This document shows positions 37,405 to 45,992 of a DNA stretch of 64,000 nt, one piece after another; position 1 is the first letter of the stretch, and the number at the start of each line of letters is the position of its first letter. The stretch lies in the NCBI GenBank assembly GCA_958510875.1, contig OY294067.1, forward strand, positions 252,603,736-252,667,735. The letters run 5' to 3'. Under the pieces are notes generated by a model. It was not told the origin of the DNA and did no database searches. It worked only from the letters and a program-made list of their open reading frames with translations. The position numbers and the translations under genes are program-made. This stretch comes from Endomychus coccineus (lineage: Eukaryota > Arthropoda > Insecta > Coleoptera > Endomychidae).

Positions 37405-37656
37405 TTGACGAAAAACTGGAAAATGAATGTTTTATCAGAATCATCAATATTTAAATGGAAACTGCATCTCCCAAAAAAAAATTTCGAGAATAAATTTGAT
37501 TGGAGAGAAGCATATTTTCTTTACGGATTACAAATTGATTCCGAGATGCAACTGTTTGGGGGTTTTCACTTTCCTCTTAAAGTCAGAATCTTCTATTCCG
37601 ATAACAACAGCGAACATATTTACGGAGTATTCTGGTTGTCCTCATCAAAATTATAA
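37405..37656 (+). other. 83-codon open frame of unknown nature
   Basis: The frame begins with TTG; the first ATG inside is MNVLSESS at 37423. The predicted peptide is rich in Phe, Lys and Ser and has no signal peptide or recognisable domain. It starts 30 bp past the putative last exon of the gene ending at 37375 and could be 3' UTR. I would not call it a gene. Confidence 0.2.
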
Positions 37657-39330
37657 GAAGAAACAATAATCCTTATACACTAAAGACACTGTTGAAGTAC
37701 TGAGTAAAAGACTATGAGAAACATTTTCTTCAACATCATTGGTGCTATACTTTGCTTCAATGATACTATTAATCATTTCTTGTAGCTGTTCTTCAGTTTC
37801 GATCTTCTCAATTTGATCTTGAGGTAGAGATGATGAGGTTATGCCTCTTTTTGGCTCAACGACTTACATAGCTTCATATCGAGTTTGGCATATTCCTCCG
37901 TGGTATTCATATCAAAATGTACCAAACTACAGAAAAAATCTGAAGGAGGTGATATGCGACTTCCTCGGCTTGGTCTTGGCTTATAAAGGTAGTAATTGAC
38001 AACATATGCACCTGAATTAACACCAGTTTTCTGCAGGTTGTTTATCCTTCCATACCAACATGGTGTGTTCCCTTCAGCTGGAAGACAGCTAGAGTTCAAC
38101 CAATTCCAAAAAAAGGAAATAAGACCATTCCTAATAGTTGAAGACCCATTGCTCTATTATTTGTGATCTCTAAAGTGATGGAGGAAACATTCAACATCGA
38201 GCTTATCCAATACCTAGAGAGCTCCCAAAGTCGTGAATGACCGGCAATATAGCATTCGTGAGCAGAGGTCAACAGGAAACCTGTTTGCCTAGGTAACACA
38301 TATATGGCAGTAATCAGTAAAAACATGGGGAATCTCTAGCTGTATCATTGGATATCTCCAAAGCATTTGACCGAGTTTGGCACCAAAGCCTTCTCAGGAA
38401 ACTTCCGTCATATGGTTTGCCGCCTCAACTTTGTCGTTTACTATCGAGTTTTCTCTCAGATAGATCACTCCATGTGATAGTTGACGAAGTGTCCTCCAAT
38501 ACAATGGCTATCAACGCCGATATTCCACAGGGATCTGTCTTGGCACCAACTTTGTTTCTGCTTCATATAAATGATCTTCTGTCCCGCCCACAGCTTTGCA
38601 GATGATGGTACACTCCATACCGCTTGCTCATCTAGAACCCCTATACCATCCATTGAAGCCAGAGGAGCGAGATAGAGACAGGTTGACTAATTAATGGAGA
38701 TCCCGCAAAGATTTTGGAATAGGGATCTTATAATCTAGTAGAGTTTTATGTAACCAAAACTCAAGCTTGCGACTTCTTCAGGAAAGCAGATGCCACAATC
38801 CCTAATATGATGATGTAAGGTACAACTATTCCTACGAAGTCTTCCATAACCATGCTCGGGATTACCACATTGTGAGAAACGCTTCACAAAAACTTGGTTT
38901 TCTATTTCGTGGCAAGAGCTTTACATCCCAGCAGCTCCTCATTATCTACAAAGCACAGATTCGACCTGTCCTGGAGTACTGTTGACATGTTTGGAGTTCG
39001 GCTCGCAAACATACGCTGAAGCTTTCGGATTCTATCCAGAAGATAGCTATTCGTCTGATTGATAATGTCACACACGAGTTCATTGACCTCTGTAGAACAT
39101 CGTAGAAAGGTGAGAGAACTCTCCCTTTTCCATAGGTATTTCCATGGTCAGTGTTCATCAGAAATTTCGTCTGTGATTCCAGATAGGCGAACTAGAGCAT
39201 AGTCAAAGTATACAGGTCTGCCGGAGCCTCCCTTCTACTCTTTTTAAAATTCGAGTGCAAGCTGATTGGTCGTTTATTTCGAGGGGAAAGTAGCGCTCTT
39301 GAATTTGAATTTAAAATTCATTATGTCAAA

Positions 39331-39823
39331 ATGTCAAGTAAACAGTGTTCAGTTAAAAATGGTTCGTATGGTCTTAGCAAGGGAAGTGAAGTTAAACTAT
39401 TTTCGTTTCCTGTGGATGCGAATAAGAAGTCTCAATGGTTGGTAGCTTGTGAACTTTCGCAAAACGAATATAAACCATCAATGAGAATATGTTCACAACA
39501 TTTTAACAAAAAACAGATTATACGTTGTGTGCTCAACTATCTGAAGTTGGACGAAAGGTTAGACCACTGCAAGATTTCGCAGTGCTATCTTTATTATTGC
39601 CAAACAGCAATGCAAATTTAACAACCACTCCATCAACATCAGAAGTTCCATTAGTAGCTCCACCAATTTCATCACCAAGAAGAGTTGTTTTTAATGATCT
39701 AGTGAATTTACTAGTCAAACGATTGGCAAGAAAAGAACTTTTTCCCGATGATTTGCATGAAATAGCATCAACACTGCCAACAAAAAAACCACGTGTAGTG
39801 CAGTTTACTGATTTAGTTCGTGG

Positions 39824-39830
<7 letters not shown>
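39331..39830 (+). pseudogene. THAP-domain N-terminus of a P-like transposase
   Basis: From ATG 39331 the frame reads a THAP finger: MSSKQCSVKNGSYG, LFSFPVDANKKSQWLVAC and SMRICSQHF (CxxH pair). The second Cys of the usual C-x2-4-C pair is not visible (CSVKNG). The frame ends at 39621; a second frame from 39525 (SEVGRKVRPLQDF ... PSTSEVPLVAPPISSPRRVVFND) looks like the continuation, so a frame shift lies at about 39525-39560. Coding is lost at the TA repeat at 39830. THAP domains bind the ends of P-type elements. Confidence 0.65.

Positions 39831-39877
<47 letters not shown>
39826..39877. repeat. (TA)n microsatellite, left
   Basis: About 25 TA units bordering the hammerhead-bearing insert. 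Confidence 0.9.
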
Positions 39878-39880
<3 letters not shown>

Positions 39881-40040
39881 GAACTGGATTCTCGGGTATT
39901 GATCCGCGTTGTGTGGTTTCGGTCCTCAAAAAGACCAATTTCACGACGTTTCGGCAAAGTCGCATTTGCCATCTTCAGGTGATTCGACCGTAGAGTCTGG
40001 AAAATCTAGGCGAACTTACGTCCGCGAGAACCTAAGAAGA

Positions 40041-40043
<3 letters not shown>
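39878..40043 (-). repeat. hammerhead-bearing Penelope/retrozyme-like insert
   Basis: About 166 bp between two (TA)n tracts. On the minus strand CTGAAGA (complement of 39972-39978) is followed by GGCAAA, a 6-base loop, TTTGCC (a perfect 6-bp stem, 39953-39970) and GAAAC (GAAA = complement of 39949-39952). This is the box order and spacing of a hammerhead ribozyme (CUGANGA, helix II, GAAA). Penelope-like elements carry such motifs in their terminal repeats. Confidence 0.6.

Positions 40044-40098
<55 letters not shown>
40044..40098. repeat. (TA)n microsatellite, right
   Basis: About 26 TA units on the other side of the insert. Confidence 0.9.
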
Positions 40099-40099
<1 letters not shown>

Positions 40100-40265
40100 T
40101 ATCATAAGAGAATAATAATATGAAAAATTAAAAGTTAAATAAAAAAACTCTACAACTTATAGTTCTATAGTCGAAGAATAACTTCAAAAGCATAGAAGAA
40201 ATATTATTTTACGTGAAACGGGGATGCAACCTTTCACCGATGACAGGAAAGCTTTGATTGGAGGA

Positions 40266-40285
40266 GCTAGGTGACGTCACCTAGC
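40266..40285. promoter_or_regulatory. 20-bp perfect palindrome with CRE core
   Basis: GCTAGGTGACGTCACCTAGC is a perfect palindrome centred on TGACGTCA, a CREB/ATF-type site. It lies 50 bp inside the right end of the P-like element. Confidence 0.5.
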
Positions 40286-40338
40286 GCGAGAAACGATGGA
40301 AGGGAGGCTCCGGCAGACCTGTATACTTTGACTATGGA

Positions 40339-41803
40339 CAGTACCGTGCGGTGTATTTTGTCAGTATGATGCAAGTCTTCGAAATGCCGCCCCATATTTG
40401 TGATTGAAAAAAACCAAGGAAGAATGTGAAAATAATATATTTTCAAACGTAACAATTTTCTATAAATAAATGTAAACTCGTATAAACTTGAACATAAACA
40501 TACATAGACTATAATTTCACTCTTTGAACTTTACATTTTGCAAATTCCTGAATAAGGGATGTATAGTCAAGAGTAGCTGATGTAGATTCAATAGAAATTA
40601 ATGCCAGATTTGTAAGCTTTGACTTTTCGTTATTAGATTGAAACAAATGTTCACTTGTTCTTCGAAAGGCTAAGCATTGTGAAGCCAATAGTCTAATTAT
40701 TGCATTGTCTGAAAGAGTTTCTGTGATTTTCAGATTTTTCGTGCTTGTGAGCGCACGTACAATATTTCCCCAGTCAGAATAACCTTTTTCAGACCAATCG
40801 TGGGAAGACGAATTATCAAATAATATGCAGCAAAAGCAAAAAACGGCATCAGTTGTAACAGAGTAAATCAACCAATTTCTCTCAACAATTTCACCATTGC
40901 TTAATACTTAATAATGAGAGGGGAAAAATTTGCGCTTCCTGTGTTGATGGGAAATTCCAGCTCTTTAACTTGATGTGGACCTCTGTCAATCAGTATCTGA
41001 CGAGTTTTGGATGACATGCAGAAAATATTTCATAGTGCAGGATCGTCAGAGATCTTGTCTATTTGCGGGAGCTCACTGCTATTGCTATGCTGCTCTTGAT
41101 AATCTTCTGGGGATTTGATTTCTTGGAAATCTCCGAAGAGGTTACTGTTGATGTAGATGTAGACATTCTGACTGAGGCTTAGGGACCAAGAATTCTTTCA
41201 TGACATGGGTTTCTTCCTTATTCATCTTTCTTTAAGCGTTTCTTTTTATATTGGCTTCCCGACAGTGTTTTCTTTTTCTGATGCCTGCTGTTATAAGAAT
41301 ATCAATTACCTACTATGTACCTTATAATATGTATCTTTGATTGAATTTAAACTTGATGTAAAAATCGATAGTGATTACGCACTTAAAAAGCTAGTATTCA
41401 ATACTCTTACCTTTTCAGGCTTTTCAAAACAGGCATTTAACAACGCACCACAACACGTACTGACACTTGTTGAAGAGTCTGCTGTTGGAGACCAACTAAC
41501 ATGAAAATCAAATATCGCCATCTCAAAGAATAAGTAGAACACGTAACAGGTGCATTTTTTTTGTAATACATGCCGCCTGTTGCTAAGCTCTTATTAAAAG
41601 CGGCCGCGCTGTCGCGCGGTATATCACGCTCACCTTTGCAAATGGTAACAACAATAAGCGCAGATGAGTAATATACATACAGGAATAAAATCGCTGCATT
41701 TCAATCTTTGTTAAATGTAGTCCAGTGATTTTGCCTTTTGCCGCCCCCTGAAAGTGCCGCCTGATGCGGTTGCCTCTTTGCATCATAGCACCGCACGGCA
41801 CTG
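40339..41803 (-). mobile_element. hAT element, internally decayed
   Basis: Ends CAGTACCGTGCGGTG and, inverted, CAGTGCCGTGCGGTGC. A perfect 8-bp target duplication ACTATGGA flanks it (40331-40338 and 41804-41811), as expected for hAT. It landed at the end of the P-like element, which was therefore already in place. It contains a TTF-type transposase fragment. Confidence 0.85.
40509..40920 (-). pseudogene. hAT transposase fragment, TTF-type zinc finger
   Basis: The minus-strand frame 40509-40871 reads IYSVTTDAVFCFCCILFDN followed by SSHDWSEKGYSDWGN. This is the TTF-type zinc-finger N-terminal region of ZMYM-like hAT transposases (C-F-C-C-x-LF; the WSxxGYxDW box). It runs into unrelated sequence at 40509, and the catalytic and dimerisation domains are missing. 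Confidence 0.7.
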
Positions 41804-42140
41804 ACTATGGACTAGACGAGCTCAAACTAGTCACCACTTCACTGTCAAACTCGAGACCTGCCGAACTTCTTCCTGTCAGACTTCATTTTTTTATCGAACA
41901 GCGAAGTTGTGGAACTCTTTACCTAGTGAAGTCTTTTCCTATACCTAAAACCTCCGAACCTTTAAGAAAAATTCGAATGCCTACCACGGAGAGATATGCC
42001 AAACTCGATATGAAGCCGTACGGCGTAAATCCAAAAAGAGGCATAACCTCCGTTATATTATTATTTCAATGATATCTTCAAGCCCAATCGCGTTATATCT
42101 GTTATATCTGGAATATTTCATGAGTACCCTTTTGTAATAT

Positions 42141-42146
42141 GTAGAC
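42141..42146. repeat. target-site duplication GTAGAC, left
   Basis: Identical to 55124-55129. A 6-bp duplication is characteristic of Polinton/Maverick integration. Confidence 0.9.
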
Positions 42147-42349
42147 AGTAGATGAACTCCTCGCGTTCGGGCTCAGGATATCCGGTCTTCACTTCCGGTC
42201 TAGCTGTCGATGTGCATCCGGTGCATGAGCTCGTCCTTATCAGTTTTGAAAGGATGTAGGTGATAAGGATTTTATTTTATTTGTAAAGAGTATACAGGGT
42301 GTGTATAAAAAGTGTGTCACATGTACAGAGTCACGTGACTAACACATGG

Positions 42350-43200
42350 CAGCATGGCGGCCCTAAGGTCCAACTGTCATGGCGACCATAAGGTCCAGCT
42401 GTCATGGCGACCATAAGAACCAGCTGTCATGGTGGTCATAAGGACCAGCTGTCATGGTGACCATAAGGACCAACTGTCATGGCGTCCATAAGGAGCAGCT
42501 GTCATGGCGACCATAAGGACCAGCTGTCATGGCGACCATAAGGACCAGCTGTCATGGCGATCATGAGGACCAGCTGTCATGGCGACCATAAGGACCAGCT
42601 GTCATGGCAATCATAAGGTACAGGTTGCTTCGTGTAGGTGTCACCACCAAGTGACAGCTGTCATGATGACCATAAGGTCCAGCTGTCATGGCGACCATAA
42701 GGTCCAGCTGTCATGGCGAGCATGAGGTACAGCTGTCATGGCTACCATAAGGTCCAGCTGTCATGGCGATCATAAGGTACAGCTGTCATGGCGGACCCAA
42801 GGTACAGACTGCTTCGTGAAGGGGGCTCCGCCACCTCTAGGAAGCAATCTGTACCTTTGGTCCAAAGGTACAGGCTGCTTCATGTAGATGTCACCACCAC
42901 GTGACAGCTGTCATCGAAAGTACAGAATGCTTCGTGGAGATGTCGCCACCACGTGACAGCTGTCATGGCGACCCTGGGGGTACAGGCTGCTTCATGGAGA
43001 TGTCGCCACCACATGACAGCTGTCATGGCGGACCAAAGGTACAGGTTGCTTCGTGTAGGTGTCACCACCACGTGACAGCTGTCATGGTGAGCTAAAGGTA
43101 CAGGCTGCTTCGTGTAGGTGTCACGTGACAGATGTCATGGCGGACCGAAGGTACAGGCTGCTTCGTGTAGGTGTCACCACCACGTGACAAAGACTGCTTT
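42350..43200. repeat. tandem repeats in left TIR
   Basis: About 18 imperfect copies of a 25-bp unit CAGCTGTCATGGCGACCATA + AGGAC run to about 42830. They pass into longer units of about 60 bp with CAGGCTGCTTCGTG and GTGTCACCACCACGTGACAG. Each unit contains CAGCTG (E-box), and the longer ones CACGTG. Open frames here are artefacts of the repeat. Confidence 0.9.
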
Positions 43201-43610
43201 GTGGAGGTGTCGCCACCAGTTCGACTCGTCCGACTCATGCGACTCGTACGATTTTGAAATCACATGATCTGTCACGCGGTGAGATATGGTGTCTGTCACT
43301 TCGACGGAGTGTCTGTCACAAGGTGTCATGGTGGCTATCACGTACCATAGAGCTGAAGGTTACAGAGCTAACCCAACTCAAAACCATAGAGCAGCATGGT
43401 GGTTGAAAGAGTTGTCATGATGTCTGTCACGTGAGGTCTTCATCGAGGTGTCATGTCGCGTCTAGGAGGGTGTGACGTGGTGGATCCATGAAGCATCTGT
43501 CACGCGAACTGTCAAGACGGATCTATGAATGTCAACCATAGCTTTATAGGTATCAAATGAAAAGTCTTGATATGCAGAATGTTAATTTTATTGAATTGAA
43601 GATCCTACGA

Positions 43611-43841
43611 TCATAGTTTACCAACGGTGATGACGTCACGGGAGGCATTCATTGTTTCAATCCGGCGACCATAGTTTACGAACGATGATGACGTCACTGC
43701 TTCGAACCGATGACAGTAACTGATTCAATCCGGCGACCATAGTTCACGAACGATGATGACGTCACTGCTTCAAGCCAATGACAGTAACTGATTCAACCCG
43801 GCGACCATAGTTTACGAACGATGATGACGTCATCATCGTTC
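43611..43841. repeat. 68-bp repeats ending in a CRE-centred palindrome
   Basis: CCGGCGACCATAGTT starts at 43662, 43730 and 43798 (period 68). Each unit holds GATGATGACGTCA. The last runs into a 26-bp perfect palindrome centred on TGACGTCA at 43816-43841, inside a longer imperfect palindrome. The right TIR has the same palindrome at 53422-53447 but one fewer 68-bp unit. Confidence 0.85.
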
Positions 43842-43961
43842 ACGAACTATGATGGTCAGATGAGGAATTAAATGCGAGTAATAATAATGATACTCTATGT
43901 GTAAATGTGAATAGTTGGAGGTTATGATAAAGATATCCAGTAAGTTTGTAAATGTGTCATT

Positions 43962-44201
43962 ATGCATATATCTTTTGAAGAATACACACGTATACTTAGA
44001 ACATTTGTGGAGAAAGTTCATGAACTAAGAAGAGACTTTGATTTTTACGAAGATAAAATAAAAGTTATAAGACTGTTGAATACATTTACAAGTGCAAAAA
44101 GTGAAGATAATGATGGGAGTGGGGATGTTAAAAACAAATTTCGTGATTCTAACCACAATTCTGAATGGTATTCTATACGCGAACGTTCCCCAACACGTTG
44201 A
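43962..44201 (+). CDS. small open frame before the membrane protein gene
   Basis: 79 codons from an ATG. The first half (ISFEEYTRILRTFVEKVHELRRDF) looks like an amphipathic helix; the rest is Asp/Asn/Ser-rich. It overlaps the next gene in another frame by about 90 bp. It may be an upstream exon or a short viral gene, or chance. No family recognised. Confidence 0.3.
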   Translation: MHISFEEYTRILRTFVEKVHELRRDFDFYEDKIKVIRLLNTFTSAKSEDNDGSGDVKNKFRDSNHNSEWYSIRERSPTR

Positions 44202-44613
44202 GCGCATTTATATTTGTCTGAAGGATGTTGCAACCGATGGTGGTGGGGGGTGTAACCGTACCGAATGGATTCCGATGAATTTTAGAAAAATCAACAATAA
44301 TCAATTAGAGGTATTCGCATTCAACATTCCTCAAGATAATCGTACCACCATACATTATAAACTTAAACTTTTATTCTTTGATCGGAGTGAGGGAGATATG
44401 ACTGAATGGCAATTGCTCCAACAATCATCATGTTTACCACATGTCATACAAAAGACAATATCAACACCATCCACACGTACATCATCCTCACTAGACGAAG
44501 AAATTTCTAAAATTTTCGCAATTTTGTATGCAATTTTATCTTCTTTATCAGTACTAATGTTGAAAATGTTTGTTAAATATGTAAAGAAGGCTATTTACCA
44601 TGTAAATAAATGA
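44110..44613 (+). CDS. Polinton-borne type I membrane glycoprotein candidate
   Basis: The only clear plus-strand gene in the element. From ATG 44110 (or the ATGs at 44113 or 44125) it encodes about 167 residues. The N-terminus is a likely signal peptide (MLKTNFVILTTILNGILYA). The middle has two N-glycosylation sequons (CNRTEW, DNRTTI) and three Cys. A hydrophobic segment IFAILYAILSSLSVLMLKMF is followed by a basic tail (KYVKKAIYHVNK). This is the layout of a small single-pass surface protein. The product is not recognised as any known family. It converges on the MSV199-like gene. Confidence 0.6.
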   Translation: MMGVGMLKTNFVILTTILNGILYANVPQHVERIYICLKDVATDGGGGCNRTEWIPMNFRKINNNQLEVFAFNIPQDNRTTIHYKLKLLFFDRSEGDMTEWQLLQQSSCLPHVIQKTISTPSTRTSSSLDEEISKIFAILYAILSSLSVLMLKMFVKYVKKAIYHVNK

Positions 44614-44658
44614 TTGTATGAAGATATAAGTGTTTTAATAAAACAAAAGGAATGATAA

Positions 44659-45656
44659 TTATAATAATATATTGACATTATCATTTGCTAGTTCATAAGC
44701 TTTATTTTTGTGATTGATAACACATTCTATCAATGACTCGATGTTGATATCACTAATCAATTGTTCACCCCCCTCTTCTTCTGCGGCATGAATAATATTT
44801 CCTCTTGCATACCATTTTAAATCGCGGCGGAAATTCTGTTTCACTTCGTTACCAATATCGATAGCATGAGATATGTTAGACCATTTACGTATTAATCGCA
44901 TTCCCCGATTTTGTAATTTTCTGTCGGCATCACGCCAACCATCCTCCTGTCGACGCATTAGGTACCATTCTGGTCTCATATCATTCGATGTTCGATATAA
45001 TCCTAAATAATATATATTATATAAATTTTATTATAAAAAACAAAGTAATTACCTAAATTTCGTCTCTTTCCGAAATTTATAGGAGGCGGAACAATATTTG
45101 GTGCAATGTTATTCCGTAAGGTGATAACATTCATTTGAATTTGTTGAGATAAGCGTTGAGATCGTTCTTTCGCAAGGCATTCACGTTCCTCAGCTCTTTG
45201 ACGTTCTTGTTGTTCATAGAATTTCTCGTACTCACAATATTTCATCATAATAAATTTCATTAACGAAAACAGTTCACGTAACTCGATGACTTTAGGAGTT
45301 CGCATTTGCATCAATAATGATTCGAAATCAATAGCATCTAGAACATAATATTTCTTTCGTGCATCAGTCTTATCACAAATTTCTAAATGGTGTATATGCG
45401 GGTTTTTCCTCAACAATCTTGTTATAACACCCTTTTTAGCATGATGTTTTTTGCCGCGATAACCTAACCAATCCAATAGATCTTCATTCATCAGAACGCG
45501 TTGGTTTAGTTGAATATTCCAAAATAAATAGTTTCTTTTATCGTTTCTTATATCGATCCCAAATTTTAGACACACTTCATTAACTGTTAACTTAATAAAA
45601 TTGTTGGTGGACCATGTAGCCACATTTGAATCACGAACGCACGCTGCTAAGTTCAT
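44659..45656 (-). CDS. MSV199-domain-like protein with a 50-nt intron
   Basis: Exon 1 is 45656-45053 and exon 2 is 45002-44659. The 50-nt intron starts GTAATT and ends TTATTTAG; joining keeps the frame and gives 315 residues. Residues ~1-110 resemble the MSV199 domain of insect DNA viruses and mobile elements: LTVNEVCLKFGID, LLDWLGYRG, then YYVLDAIDFESLLMQMRT. A basic coiled-coil stretch follows (EKFYEQQERQRAEEREC). Exon 2 (RPEWYLMRRQEDGWRDADRKL) carries basic and aromatic residues. MSV199 proteins are presumed DNA-binding, often next to KilA-N or T5orf172-type domains; the role here is unknown. Without splicing exon 1 would end after 217 codons. Confidence 0.7.
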
Positions 45657-45820
45657 TTTTATAACTGAACATTTTCTGAAATGATTCTCTCTTACATACG
45701 TGAGAACGTGAACGTGAATAGTGAGGGTGGGGGGTAACTCTCCGTTTCGATGTCATTGCAAACGTTGATAACTGACTGATAACGTCACTAGTTGTTTCAA
45801 TTTGTTTCATTTCCAGCAAC

Positions 45821-45852
45821 CGACTACCATAGTTTACAAACTATGATCGTCG
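45821..45852. promoter_or_regulatory. 32-bp interrupted palindrome between genes
   Basis: CGAC..CATAGTTT..AAACTATG..GTCG. The CCATAGTTTAC phrase is the same as in the TIR 68-bp units. It lies between the major capsid gene and the MSV199-like gene, 165 bp before the latter's ATG. Confidence 0.55.
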
Positions 45853-45992
45853 GATGTTTACATCACCACCTACCGTTTGAGAAATAAAATATCAAATATA
45901 ATAATAATAATAACATTTATTGGGAAAGATACATTTTGACAGTACATCATTTAGAACTAAAATTATAACATTATGATTCATCACCTGGTTCT

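Larger units (their letters stand above)
39198..40336 (+). mobile_element. P-like DNA transposon (THAP) with 38-bp inverted ends
   Basis: The left end CATAGTCAAAGTATACAGG continues with TCTGCCGGAGCCTCCCTTC. The right end (40299-40336) is its inverted copy. The flanks AACTAGAG and GACTAGAC look like an imperfect 8-bp target duplication within the LINE. It encodes a THAP zinc finger at its 5' end, which fits the P superfamily. The transposase core is missing and a hammerhead-bearing insert flanked by (TA)n takes its place. Confidence 0.7.
38000..41980 (+). pseudogene. Jockey-like LINE copy 3, split by two DNA transposons
   Basis: 38000-39196 and 41810-41980 are consecutive parts of one LINE copy. 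38348-38605 contains DISKAFDRVWHQSLLRKLP and QGSVLAPTLFLLHINDL, with a FADD box in another frame near 38600. The sequence stops at CGAACTAGA (39187-39196) and resumes at GGACTAGACGAGCTCAAACTAG (41809-41830); the junction is continuous in copy 2 at 36230. The reading frames carry many stops, so it was dead before or soon after the insertions. Confidence 0.8.
37836..42046. repeat. inverted pair of ~65-bp repeats bracketing the LINE
   Basis: 37836-37905 (ATGCCTCTTTTTGG ... TCGAGTTTGGCATA) is repeated inverted at 41978-42046 (TATGCCAAACTCGA ... CCAAAAAGAGGCAT). The arms sit just outside LINE copy 3 and its nested transposons. They may be ends of an older element or two copies of a dispersed repeat. 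Confidence 0.5.
42147..43874. repeat. left terminal inverted repeat of the Polinton
   Basis: Starts AGTAGATGAACTCCTCGCG and runs to about 43874, mirroring 53388-55123. Outer 200 bp is unique sequence, then come tandem 25-bp and ~60-bp units, then unique sequence, then three ~68-bp units and a palindrome at the inner edge. Confidence 0.9.

Noticed and set aside
39826..40098. Frames encoding (IY)n peptides
   Set aside because: They are translations of the (TA)n microsatellites.
42880..43095. Open frames on both strands in the left TIR (about 63 codons each), mirrored at 54100-54315
   Set aside because: They follow the period of the tandem repeats and have repetitive translations; these are repeat artefacts.
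42350..43190. Regularly spaced repeats considered as a CRISPR array
   Set aside because: Units are contiguous with no unique spacers, the region is a transposon TIR, and the genome is eukaryotic.
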